From Bacteroidia bacterium (GTDB lineage Bacteria > Bacteroidota > Bacteroidia > Chitinophagales > UBA2359), in assembly GCA_030427245.1 (NCBI GenBank), contig JAUHXA010000012.1, forward strand, positions 1-64,000: a stretch of DNA of 64,000 bases, in the 5' to 3' direction. The position numbers and the translations under genes were made by a program. Below the pieces are notes generated by a model. The model made no database searches and was not told where the DNA came from. It saw only the letters and a list, made by a program, of their open reading frames with translations. This document shows, one piece after another, positions 16,757 to 25,141 of this stretch (positions within the stretch are counted from its first letter, which is position 1; each line of letters starts with the position of its first letter).

Positions 16757-17710
16757 TCAGCCACAACAAGCTCCTTTTTTTTCAATAGAAGTCGTTCCAC
16801 AACAAGCTGAACCTGCTTGTTTTTCAGGCTGCAAAGTCGCTTTCGTTTTGATCTCACTACCACAACAACTACTTTCAGTCGCTTCACAACACTTGCCTTC
16901 CTCCAATTTTTCGGCATAAACGGTGATGCTGTAAATGCCCGAATCGGAGTTTTTGAAGGCGTTTAATTCTGTTTCGTTGAGGTGTTGAAGTAAGAGGTTG
17001 TCGGGGAGTTCAATCAAACGTTCTTGTTTGATTTCCATGTTTTTGAAGCCTGCCGATTTGATGATTCCCAAATAATTCCCTTGTTCACTTGCTCCTGCCA
17101 CACAACCTGCATACAATTCGGATGCCTCTAAAATGCCTTTTGGTAGTTCGCCTCGATAGACAATATCCGAAATGCTGAAATGCCCACCCGTTTTCAATAC
17201 CCTAAATACTTCTGTAAAGGCTTTTACTTTGTTGGGTACTAAGTTCATTACACAATTGCTGATAACCACATCCGCTGTTTCGTCTCCAATACCTTCCATG
17301 TTTTCGATTTCACCCAAGTGAAATTCCACGTTTTTGAAGCCCAACTTTTGGTTGTTCTGCAAGGCACGAATGACCATTTCGGGAGTCATGTCAATACCAA
17401 TTACTCTGCCCGTTTCGCCTACAATGCTTCGAGCCACAAATACATCATTGCCTGCACCTGATCCCAAGTCAAGCACCGTATCTCCTTTTTGAATGTTGGC
17501 AATATGGGTAGGCAATCCACATCCCAAAGACAAGTCGGCTGCTTCTTGATATCCTTCTACATTGTCATAATTGACAGCCATTGAAGTAAAGTCGTCTCCG
17601 TCCGAACAACAGCCCGAACTGTCACAACAACTATTGAAGTTTTGATTTTTCACTTTTGCAATTTTCCCATAAGATTCTTTCACCAAAGATTTGATTTGTT
17701 CTGTTTGCAT
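16757..17710 (-). CDS. arsM: Arsenite S-adenosylmethionine methyltransferase
   Basis: Residues 70-180 form a class I SAM methyltransferase core (VLDLGSGAGNDVFVA, GIDMTPEM, DVVISNCVMNLV). The three conserved ArsM cysteines are present: Cys64 in LGCGLP, Cys153 in SNCVMN and Cys203 in AGCVAG, so it should bind and methylate As(III). The extra Cys pairs near the N-terminus (SCCDSSGCCSDG) and the Cys-rich tail (KCCE, SSCCGSE, SACCG, GACCG) are common in ArsM and may store or hand over metalloid. Upstream is a strong SigZ-type promoter motif. Volatile methylated arsenicals would be the product. Confidence 0.95.
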   Translation of the reverse strand: MQTEQIKSLVKESYGKIAKVKNQNFNSCCDSSGCCSDGDDFTSMAVNYDNVEGYQEAADLSLGCGLPTHIANIQKGDTVLDLGSGAGNDVFVARSIVGETGRVIGIDMTPEMVIRALQNNQKLGFKNVEFHLGEIENMEGIGDETADVVISNCVMNLVPNKVKAFTEVFRVLKTGGHFSISDIVYRGELPKGILEASELYAGCVAGASEQGNYLGIIKSAGFKNMEIKQERLIELPDNLLLQHLNETELNAFKNSDSGIYSITVYAEKLEEGKCCEATESSCCGSEIKTKATLQPEKQAGSACCGTTSIEKKGACCG

Positions 17711-17749
17711 GATTTTTATTTTTTGTTGTTTAAAGAATTCAATGGGAAC

Positions 17750-17777
17750 ACGTAGGGTTCTTCAAAAAGACGCAAAA
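17750..17777 (-). promoter_or_regulatory. Predicted SigZ-type promoter of arsM
   Basis: On the minus strand TTTTGCGTCTTTTT is followed six bases later by CCCTACGT; the -10 element lies about 40 bases before the ATG at 17710. The same 14-mer and the same spacing precede the second sigma factor gene (18530-18557). Confidence 0.65.
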
Positions 17778-17885
17778 AACGGTTGGGTTTGAACAGGAAC
17801 TTCTAGATGGAAAGGAACTTTCCGCACTTGACGTGTCACACACTGTAGCGCATACGCTATGCAAGATTCTTTTTCATAGTAGATT

Positions 17886-17901
17886 TCCCGAGGTCTCGGG
17901 A
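17886..17901. terminator. GC-rich hairpin between the second sigma gene and arsM
   Basis: TCCCGAG-GT-CTCGGGA is a perfect hairpin 38 bases past the stop of the sigma gene, with no clear T run. The surrounding interval 17780-17935 holds no gene. It also contains AGCGCATACGCT and a word (ATGTTCAAGGCTGTA) that recurs near the right end of the window. Confidence 0.45.
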
Positions 17902-17939
17902 GAAGCTATGTTCAAGGCTGTAAACGATAGACCTATACC

Positions 17940-18494
17940 CTAAGAACAATCACAATCCTTGTTTCTCGCCTCCATCAAATTCCCATACACATCGCTTTGA
18001 TATGCACAACAATCCAAAATTATTTTCTTCAATTTTTCCTTGCCTCTTTGCACCCTCGATTTAGCACCCGAATAAGAAATATCCAACTGCTTGGCTAAGG
18101 TTTTTTGAGGTAGGTTTTCAAAGACGGTCAATGACAAGGCTTCCTTGTATTTTGGAGTTAATTGTTGGATAAAAGGTTGGATGCAACATTCTGCAATGGT
18201 AGTATTGAGAGATTCTGCGGTTTCTTCTGACCATTTTTCGGGAATCTTCGTTTCATCGCTAAAGTGCTGTTTCTTGCGGAAAAAATCGCTTATTCCATTT
18301 CGCACCATGCCATAAAGGTAGGGACGCAATTGTTTGACTTCTTTCACCTTGTCTATGTTTCGGATGATTTTCACAAATACTTCCTGCAAAATATCGTCCG
18401 CATCGCTTGGACTTTTGACCACATTCACAATGAAGCCTTTGAGTTCTTGGTGAAAGCGATGCCAAATGTGGGTGATATCGGTTTGGGGTTTCAT
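17940..18494 (-). CDS. ECF-like sigma factor, SigZ family (copy 2), probably autoregulated
   Basis: The 184 residues have sigma region 2 (ADDILQEVFVKIIRNIDKV...LRPYLYGMVRNGISDFFRKK) and region 4 (LTPKYKEALSLTVFENLPQKTLAKQLDISYSGAKSRVQRGKEKLKK). The tail DCCAYQSDVYGNLMEARNKDCDCS parallels copy 1 but adds more cysteines, including a terminal CDC, which could sense thiol-reactive metals or arsenite directly. The promoter motif upstream matches that of arsM, suggesting that the factor activates its own gene and arsM. That link is inference. Confidence 0.9.
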   Translation of the reverse strand: MKPQTDITHIWHRFHQELKGFIVNVVKSPSDADDILQEVFVKIIRNIDKVKEVKQLRPYLYGMVRNGISDFFRKKQHFSDETKIPEKWSEETAESLNTTIAECCIQPFIQQLTPKYKEALSLTVFENLPQKTLAKQLDISYSGAKSRVQRGKEKLKKIILDCCAYQSDVYGNLMEARNKDCDCS

Positions 18495-18529
18495 TTATTT
18501 TCGTTTTGTGTCTTGTTCTAAAATATAGG

Positions 18530-18557
18530 ACGAAGGGAGAGTGAAAAAGACGCAAAA
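18530..18557 (-). promoter_or_regulatory. Predicted SigZ-type promoter of the second sigma gene
   Basis: On the minus strand TTTTGCGTCTTTTT is followed six bases later by CCCTTCGT, about 36 bases before the ATG at 18494. Twenty-one of the 22 defined positions are shared with the arsM promoter while the spacer differs, as expected for a real -35/-10 pair. Confidence 0.65.
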
Positions 18558-18639
18558 TTTGGTTTGTTTTATTGTATTTCTTCCTGATTAAACCACGAAT
18601 GATAATTAAAATGTCAAATTACCTGTTCAAAAAGGCATT

Positions 18640-21609
18640 TTAATAATACTCCTTAATATACCCATACGCCCTATCAAACAATTCTTGGTCTTTGATTTTG
18701 TATTTGACCCAAATAATCCGCCGCAATTCCTTCTGTACCAATTGTTCACCCCTTCCCGAATGTTGCCAACCATCGTAGCGCACCGTTTTTACAATCGCAT
18801 CAATATCATTCACAATTCGCTCCACAATCGCAGGCGTTTGGTCGGTTTTTAGCTCCAAAAAAAGTTCTGTTAAGGCAGTTTTAGCCGTTTTTTGTTCTTG
18901 TGGAGTATGCACTTCTTTTTCAGCTTGAAGAGCCTCTTTTGCGATTTCGCACAGTTCTTTGACGAAGGCTACACTGTTAATCAAGCCCTGTTCTGCTTTG
19001 TCTCGAAGGGCTTCCAGACGTTTGCTCAAAGCCTTGAATTTTGGATTTTTTCCACCCTGTCGCAGTCTTTTCACCAAAACCCGAATGATGACCTCGGCTT
19101 GTTCCTCGTCACCGCTATTTATCAGGTTGTCAATCATTTGGGCATCCAAGACCAACGTTTCCATGTCTGTGTGTATTCCCTTCACCTGAATGTGTTGGTG
19201 AATCAATTGCGTTGTTTTTGGACCTAGAACATGCCACAACAAACGACCGCTGTCATCTCCCACAGGTTTGACCGATTCATACACATTGGAGAGCCATTTG
19301 TAGTCTTTTTCGTAGGGAGTCAATACTTCGTCGGGCGACAAGGCTTCCCAAAGATTGGACAAGGAACCGTAGTCTTTGGCAAAGGCATCCCGTTTTTCAT
19401 TGGAATTCAAACAATTTTGAGCCAGTTCCAAACCTTCAAAACCTGCAATGTCTCTATCCACATTCGGAAAATGCTTCAAACATTCGTGCATCAAGGTAGG
19501 CAGCATTTCCTTCAATGCTTGCAGATTCGTAATCACTTTTTTGACCACTTCTTTGTCAAAAGCAAAAGCCTCCGCTGTGTCGTCAAATACACCATAATAG
19601 TCCACAATTCTGCCAAAAGACTTGTCAGGAAACAGGCGATTGGTGCGGCAAATGGTTTGTAGCAAGGTGTGGTCTTTAAAGGACTTGTCGAGGTACATTG
19701 TTTGGAGGATGGGCGCATCGAAGCCGGTCAATAATTTGGAGGTGACAATCAAGAATTGAAGGTCAGAAGCTGCATCGTTGAATTCTTCCACCACTTTTCC
19801 TTGTGCCTCCTTGTCCAAACCATATTTTTGTTTGAATTCTGTGCTGTCTTTGCTGGTCGTACTCATCACAATTTTGCTCGCTTCCGTAGCAAAATGTTTG
19901 TCCAATTCAACTTTGTACTGTACACAAGCGTCTCTGTCAGGGGTGACAATCATCGCTTTGAAGCCCAAAGGCTGCACTTTGGTTTGGAAATGGTCTGCAA
20001 TGTCTCCTACAATTTTGGCAACCCTTTTAGGAGCTTTGAGGAAAATGGACATTTTATTTGCCATCTGAGACAGTTTGCTTTTGTCCTCTTTGCTCAACTT
20101 CAATTCCTCCGCCATTTCATCAAACTTCTTGTCCAAGTTCTCTTTGTCTATGTGGTAGTCAGGGAGTCGGGGCTCAAAATGCAAGGGCAAAGTGGCTTTG
20201 TCTCGGATGCTGTCCTGAAAGGTGTAGCGACTCATATAACCGCTTTCGTCCTCCTCTGCGCCAAATGCCCAAAACGTATTTCGATAGGCTTTATTGATGG
20301 GCGTTCCTGTGAGTCCAAACAAAAAAGCATTGGGCAAAGCGGCTCTCATTTGTCGCCCCAAATTTCCTTCTTGTGTGCGGTGTGCTTCATCGACCAAGAC
20401 GATGATGTTGTGGCGTTCGCTCATGTTGGGCGGTGCATCTTTGAACTTGAAGATGGTGGTGATGATGATTTTGCGGGCTTCCTTTTGCAGCAGTTCATGC
20501 AGTTCCGAAATCTTATCGGTCGTCTGCACATTCGCCACTTCTGCCGTTTCAAAAGTAGTGCTGATTTGGGTGTCCAAATCCACTCTATCTACCAAAATCA
20601 AGACGGTTGGATTTTGCAAAGCTGTTTGTTTGCGGAGCTTGCGGGCGGCAAAGAGCATCAAGAGCGATTTGCCCGAACCTTGAAAATGCCATATCAAGCC
20701 CTTTTTGATTTGTCCTCTTTCCACCCTTTCTACGATTGCATTTGCGCCTTCGTATTGTTGGTAGCGGCAGACGATTTTGATTTTCCTTTTTGCGCTGTTG
20801 CTGGCATAGAGCGAATAGTATTGGAGTATGTCCAAAATGGTTTTGGGGTTCAGCAAATGCCTCAATTGGCTGCCGACTCTTTCGAGTCCTATCAAACGGC
20901 TCAATTCATCGGCGGCTTCTTCAATGCGCCAAGGGGACCAAAATTCCAAAGGTGTGCGGACGGCTCCAATGAACAATTTTTTGCCTTCGGAAGCAAAGGA
21001 AAACACATTGGGCACAAATAGTTGGGGGACTTCGTTTTCGTAGATTTCGTGTATGTCGTGCGCTCCATCAAACCATGAGACCGCAGGACGCACAGGCGTT
21101 TTTACTTCGCCCACTACCAAAGGCAGCCCATTGACAAACAGCACCAAATCGGGAATTTTGGTGTCTAATGCCCGCACATTCAGTTGATTGGTGACAATGT
21201 AGCTGTTGTTTTCGGGATGTGCAAAGTCTACCAATTTGACCTTTGTGTGTCGGTAGTTTTTGCCGATGGGTAGCGATTTTTCATTTCGCAGCCATGAGAC
21301 AAAGGTTTCGTTGGCTCGGACCAAACCTACGTCATTGACGGTTAGCAAAATAGCACGTAGTTTGCGAATCACATCTTCTGCAAATTCGGGTTGAGCAGCC
21401 ATTGCAGGATTGAGGCGGCAGAGAGATTTTTTTAGTTCGCTTTCCAGCAAAATATCGCTTGTCTTGCGTTGAAGTTGGGACGCAGGAATGTATTGCCATT
21501 GCAGTTTGCCATAGGTGGGTTTGGGTTCTGCTATTTTATTGTTCAGATTGACCCCACTGAGTTGATGGACAAAGAAATGCTCTACGCTGTTGGACTCATT
21601 GAAAGGCAT
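18640..21609 (-). CDS. hsdR: Type I restriction enzyme, R (motor/nuclease) subunit
   Basis: The 989-residue protein has the HsdR order: an N-terminal PD-(D/E)XK nuclease (PD at 153-154, GEVK at 167-170), then SF2 translocase motor with Walker A HFQGSGKS near 308-315, DEAH at 407-410, and later motifs (LFGLTGTPI, TGFDAPILQTMYLDK, QTICRTNR). The C-terminal helical domain would bind the methylase core. All catalytic residues are intact. It is the last gene of the operon hsdM-hsdS-ATPase-HNH-hsdR, starting 4 bp after the HNH gene, so the inserted pair and HsdR are made from one mRNA. Confidence 0.97.
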   Translation of the reverse strand: MPFNESNSVEHFFVHQLSGVNLNNKIAEPKPTYGKLQWQYIPASQLQRKTSDILLESELKKSLCRLNPAMAAQPEFAEDVIRKLRAILLTVNDVGLVRANETFVSWLRNEKSLPIGKNYRHTKVKLVDFAHPENNSYIVTNQLNVRALDTKIPDLVLFVNGLPLVVGEVKTPVRPAVSWFDGAHDIHEIYENEVPQLFVPNVFSFASEGKKLFIGAVRTPLEFWSPWRIEEAADELSRLIGLERVGSQLRHLLNPKTILDILQYYSLYASNSAKRKIKIVCRYQQYEGANAIVERVERGQIKKGLIWHFQGSGKSLLMLFAARKLRKQTALQNPTVLILVDRVDLDTQISTTFETAEVANVQTTDKISELHELLQKEARKIIITTIFKFKDAPPNMSERHNIIVLVDEAHRTQEGNLGRQMRAALPNAFLFGLTGTPINKAYRNTFWAFGAEEDESGYMSRYTFQDSIRDKATLPLHFEPRLPDYHIDKENLDKKFDEMAEELKLSKEDKSKLSQMANKMSIFLKAPKRVAKIVGDIADHFQTKVQPLGFKAMIVTPDRDACVQYKVELDKHFATEASKIVMSTTSKDSTEFKQKYGLDKEAQGKVVEEFNDAASDLQFLIVTSKLLTGFDAPILQTMYLDKSFKDHTLLQTICRTNRLFPDKSFGRIVDYYGVFDDTAEAFAFDKEVVKKVITNLQALKEMLPTLMHECLKHFPNVDRDIAGFEGLELAQNCLNSNEKRDAFAKDYGSLSNLWEALSPDEVLTPYEKDYKWLSNVYESVKPVGDDSGRLLWHVLGPKTTQLIHQHIQVKGIHTDMETLVLDAQMIDNLINSGDEEQAEVIIRVLVKRLRQGGKNPKFKALSKRLEALRDKAEQGLINSVAFVKELCEIAKEALQAEKEVHTPQEQKTAKTALTELFLELKTDQTPAIVERIVNDIDAIVKTVRYDGWQHSGRGEQLVQKELRRIIWVKYKIKDQELFDRAYGYIKEYY

Positions 21610-21613
21610 AGTT

Positions 21614-22486
21614 TTAGTAGTTTTGGGCTTCGGGTAGTTGGTTGAATAAATATTCCCATTGTTGATTGACGATTCTTCCTACTGTTTTGATAGCATACCA
21701 CACAGAGGGATGCTGATGAGTTTGAATATCTCTTTTGAAGCTTTGTTTGATATTGGCTTGATTAGCTGCCAAGTCGATTGCGGTATCTACAGGATTATCA
21801 GCAGGAGTCAATATTTGCTCTATTTCTTGAATGGTTGTAGCTGCCAAAACTCTCACCAATCGTTCCAAGCGGTCGTAGTAATAGATGGCGGCTTTTCTCC
21901 TTGCTTCAATTAATTTATCTCTTTCATTAAGTTGGAGTATTTCCAATGTCTTTTCAGCCTTGTTTTTAGCTGGAGCTTCTAAGTTTGGAATACACTCAAA
22001 TTTGTAGGTCAACATGTTGAGTATCAAAAAATCATTGGGATTTTCGGTTCTTGGATTGATAAAGCAGTGCGTTTTGTGAATCGGTTCATTGCCTCTTTGA
22101 GTGGCATGTAATGTGCCATTACCATCTAAAAGATGGCATTTGTCGAGTTTGTAACCAGAATTACACTGTTTACAAGCCAACAAATAATTGTCCCATACAA
22201 ATGTCCACTCAGGAAAAAAGGATTTTGGGGCAATGTGTTCTATATCATTTGCTTCATTCTGTTCACAATAATTGCACACCTCAACAGACACGCACATGCT
22301 TTCCAAAACCGCTTTGACATCTTCAAAGGCAGTTCTTCCAACATTAGAGCCACTTTTACCATTCCAAAGACTTTTTGCTTTGGCTGTTTTTTCCGCAAAA
22401 GTGGCTTCTCCATCTATTTGAGTTTGCAAGTCACTCAACCTATCTTTGGTGGGTTGGGAAATGTCATTAGAAGCCAATTGGATCAT
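21614..22486 (-). CDS. HNH endonuclease, Septu PtuB-like, embedded in the type I RM operon
   Basis: A treble-clef HNH nuclease core runs CNYC (Cys71, Cys74), DIEHIAPKS (His84), WDNYLLACKQCN (Cys105, Cys108) in the 290-residue form. I chose ATG 22486, which overlaps the end of the upstream ATPase gene by 20 bp; a longer form from 22561 would run 95 bp inside that gene. The pairing of an SMC/ABC-type ATPase with a small HNH nuclease is the Septu (PtuAB) arrangement, in which the ATPase holds the nuclease until phage infection. Here the pair sits between hsdS and hsdR. The resemblance is architectural; I could not align sequences. Confidence 0.8.
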   Translation of the reverse strand: MIQLASNDISQPTKDRLSDLQTQIDGEATFAEKTAKAKSLWNGKSGSNVGRTAFEDVKAVLESMCVSVEVCNYCEQNEANDIEHIAPKSFFPEWTFVWDNYLLACKQCNSGYKLDKCHLLDGNGTLHATQRGNEPIHKTHCFINPRTENPNDFLILNMLTYKFECIPNLEAPAKNKAEKTLEILQLNERDKLIEARRKAAIYYYDRLERLVRVLAATTIQEIEQILTPADNPVDTAIDLAANQANIKQSFKRDIQTHQHPSVWYAIKTVGRIVNQQWEYLFNQLPEAQNY

Positions 22487-23807
22487 CGGTAGATAGAATT
22501 TTTTGAAGTTTTTGTCGCTCACTTTCGTCTTCTTCGGTAATGTTACCGAGTGCGTACTCAATGTTTAACTTTCCTAATCTTTCTCGCATTTTATTTGATT
22601 TTGCAGAACGTACAGGAGATGCTCCAAACAGTTCTGTACCATAAGCATCTAAGATATTGCCGCTTATCAATCTGTCTTTTTCAATGCCCGTTATTTCTCC
22701 ATGTTCTTCCTCGCTTCCAGGAGCCGTCAATCGCCAAATACTGCCCTTGTCACAGGCTCGACAAACTAGAGGGCTGTGCGTAGTGACGATGAACTGAATA
22801 TTGGGGAAATAACGGGTAAACCATTCACCAATTCGGGTTTGCCAAGTAGGGTGGAGGTGTGCATCAATTTCGTCAATCAGAACGACACCTGATAAAGTGA
22901 TTTTTCCCGCTTCAAAATCGCCATTGAATACTTTTTCCGGTCCATAGGTCAAAATCAATTGGCGTATCAACTCCAATATCATGCTCAATATCGAACGGTA
23001 GCCATCGCTCATTTCTACCACAGGAATCAAATGTCCTCTGCCATCTTTGAAAACTGGATTTCCACTTACATCAAAATCGTGGAATTGAGCATTGTGGGGC
23101 AACAAACCACTTTCGTTGATAAAGATTTTTAGTTTCTCCAGAATAAGCGCATTGGGAGAAATGTATGCTTGTTGTGGTTCTTCAAGGGTGGAAAAACCCG
23201 ATTCTTTTAGGTGTTCCTCTTTTTCTCGCAAACGTCTATTGTCCAGTTCTTTCAGCCAATCCAAAGCTTCTGATAATGCGACATCCTCCCCAAATACACT
23301 CAAATGTGCGCCTGCTTTTGGAGAAGCATGAAAGACCTTGTTTTTTCGTTCATCGCCTCCTGTAAATCGCCGAAAAGGTCCATAAGCTACCGAAAACCAG
23401 CCTGAGTTGTCACCCCAGTTGTAGTTTCGAGGAGAAAGCGTTTTCTGGTAAATATTGGTTATTAGTTTTACCTTGCCATTTTCTGATTTCTTTAAAATGA
23501 ATTGATTTTCAATGTGTTTGTTCTTGGGTGGCTGCCCTCTACCAATAGAGTCGACAGTCCAATCAGGTAGCAATTCCAAATGGATTTGACCACTTTCTTG
23601 CCCTTTGGTCAACCAATCCTCCCAAACAGGCAAAACTGCGGTTATTTGTTCAGGTCCTATCAGTGTAGCTGCAATGCTTCGCACTACACTCGACTTGCCC
23701 GAACCATTGTCGCCAATCAACACATGCCAACCCGCAGGCTCCGAAAATGCCATTTCAAAAGCCCGAATAGACCGTATGTTTTGGATAGTTATTTTTTGGA
23801 GGTACAT
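22467..23807 (-). CDS. SMC/ABC-type AAA ATPase, Septu PtuA-like
   Basis: With the start at ATG 23807 (MYLQKITIQNIRS) the protein has 446 residues. Walker A is GDNGSGKSS at 32-40, the ABC-like signature EMSDGYRS at 265-272, Walker B VVLIDEIDAHLHP at ~308-320 and the switch His VTTHSPLV at ~341-348. This is the OLD/PtuA/RloA-like AAA_21 architecture without a TOPRIM nuclease domain. The downstream HNH gene overlaps its 3' end, implying translational coupling. It follows hsdS after a 188-bp gap that holds small hairpins. A restriction-linked anti-phage effector role is inferred. Confidence 0.85.
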   Translation of the reverse strand: MYLQKITIQNIRSIRAFEMAFSEPAGWHVLIGDNGSGKSSVVRSIAATLIGPEQITAVLPVWEDWLTKGQESGQIHLELLPDWTVDSIGRGQPPKNKHIENQFILKKSENGKVKLITNIYQKTLSPRNYNWGDNSGWFSVAYGPFRRFTGGDERKNKVFHASPKAGAHLSVFGEDVALSEALDWLKELDNRRLREKEEHLKESGFSTLEEPQQAYISPNALILEKLKIFINESGLLPHNAQFHDFDVSGNPVFKDGRGHLIPVVEMSDGYRSILSMILELIRQLILTYGPEKVFNGDFEAGKITLSGVVLIDEIDAHLHPTWQTRIGEWFTRYFPNIQFIVTTHSPLVCRACDKGSIWRLTAPGSEEEHGEITGIEKDRLISGNILDAYGTELFGASPVRSAKSNKMRERLGKLNIEYALGNITEEDESERQKLQKILSTDDPIGF

Positions 23808-23838
23808 GGAGTTTTTTTTAGTTGATTGTATTTGGGTT

Positions 23839-23908
23839 GAACTCTGATGGAGTTCTGGGGTTCTCTTGTTTTGTACTTTTCTACAAATATTCAAGTCCTA
23901 TCGGACTT
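23839..23908. repeat. Two small hairpins between hsdS and the ATPase gene
   Basis: GAACTC-TGATG-GAGTTC (23839-23855) and AAGTCC-TATC-GGACTT (23893-23908) are perfect short palindromes inside the only sizeable gap of the RM operon. They may lower read-through or mark the edge of the inserted ATPase/HNH pair; similar short hairpins are common intergenic debris in this phylum. Confidence 0.5.
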
Positions 23909-23995
23909 CCCAAAACTACTACTTGAAGTGAAACCTCAAGGGGTTAATAGGTTCATGTTTTAAAACTAAGAAAAAAAATCTATATATTCTAAAAA

Positions 23996-25141
23996 TTACC
24001 CCAATATTTCATCCAACAAACTTTGTTTCAATTCTTTCAATGTTGCCGATTGTTGTTCGACTTCATCCACCAAAGCATCCAAATGCTGCAAAACCTCCAA
24101 TATTTTGGCTTGCGTCTCCTTTGAAGGCAGCCAAAAATCGAATTTTCCCAAATCTTTCCACTTCACCCTCGGCGAAAGCGAACCCGCCGATTGACTGACT
24201 GCAAAATCAAATACGGCATCTGCCGAAACGTAATAGGGCAGCAAGTTGGGCAAAATCTGTTGGGGGATGGCTCGCAAAACGATGATGTCGCCCGAACACA
24301 AACCTTCAAAATCGGCTAAGGCTGCTTTTTTTAAATAGGCTCTGCGTCTGCCAAACAAAACATCTCCTGCTTCAAATTTACGAGTAAAAGTGGTGCCCTC
24401 TGCAATGTTCCCCCAATTTGAAATGTTCAATTTGCCCGCTTCGATGTGCGACAAACTCACAAAACGGGTCAAACCGTTTTCCAAAGGATTCTTTTCGGAT
24501 TGTCGCATTTCTTTGGCTACTTTTTGAAGTGTAACTTTCTGACAATCGGATTTTTGTAAAATATTTCCAAAAACGGGTTTTTCCTTCAATAAATCCGCCA
24601 ATAGTTTTTGCTTCAATTGAAGTAGGTTGTGACTTTGGGTTTCACTTGCTTCAATGAGTTGTTCTAAAGTCGTAAAAAGAGAAAGGATTTTTTCTTGGTC
24701 GGGTTTTGGAGGAAGGGGGATTTCATATTTAGAAAGCGCATTCCATTTTATATAAGGGGACATTGTTCCCGCAGAATGGGCATTTACATAATCGTAAAAA
24801 GCATTCCTCTGCATAATGAAAGGCAGTAATTTATGAAGTAAACCACCTTTGGTTCTTAAAACCCAAATATGAGGTGAGCAAATTCCATCAAAAGGTGCAA
24901 TAGCCACTTTCCTTTGATAAGCCCTCCTTTTTGCAAAAAGGATGTCTCCTTCATAAAATTTCCTAAAGTATGTAGGCATAACATCTTTGCCCCATTCTTT
25001 TAATTTTAATTGATTGGTTTTTAGATGCTCAACCCCTACAAATAGTGATTTTTGACGATTTTTTTCATCTTTTTCAGTTTCCTCATAGTGAGTAACTAGT
25101 TCACCAAAAGCCCTGTACTTCCAGTTTTCTTTAGAAATCAT
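23996..25141 (-). CDS. hsdS: Type I restriction-modification specificity subunit
   Basis: Two target-recognition domains (~1-150 and ~205-350) are each followed by a conserved helix (DQEKILSLFTTLEQLIEASETQSHNLLQLKQKLLADLL; TQAKILEVLQHLDALVDEVEQQSATLKELKQSLLDEILG). TRD repeats share the motifs GD(I/V)LF-(K/R)RRAY and SAG(T/S)-SP-(I/V)KW. A bipartite DNA target is expected. Its ATG at 25141 overlaps the end of hsdM by 11 bp. I see no inverted repeats or second hsdS that would allow phase variation. Confidence 0.95.
   Translation of the reverse strand: MISKENWKYRAFGELVTHYEETEKDEKNRQKSLFVGVEHLKTNQLKLKEWGKDVMPTYFRKFYEGDILFAKRRAYQRKVAIAPFDGICSPHIWVLRTKGGLLHKLLPFIMQRNAFYDYVNAHSAGTMSPYIKWNALSKYEIPLPPKPDQEKILSLFTTLEQLIEASETQSHNLLQLKQKLLADLLKEKPVFGNILQKSDCQKVTLQKVAKEMRQSEKNPLENGLTRFVSLSHIEAGKLNISNWGNIAEGTTFTRKFEAGDVLFGRRRAYLKKAALADFEGLCSGDIIVLRAIPQQILPNLLPYYVSADAVFDFAVSQSAGSLSPRVKWKDLGKFDFWLPSKETQAKILEVLQHLDALVDEVEQQSATLKELKQSLLDEILG

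Noticed and set aside
19756-21021. Long open frame (421 codons) on the plus strand inside hsdR
   Set aside because: It is antisense to an intact HsdR with all motifs; the Phe/Cys-rich composition is typical of shadow frames opposite a coding gene.
23996-25141. Phase-variable hsdS cassette
   Set aside because: There is one hsdS only, with no partial copies, invertase or inverted repeats in the flanks.
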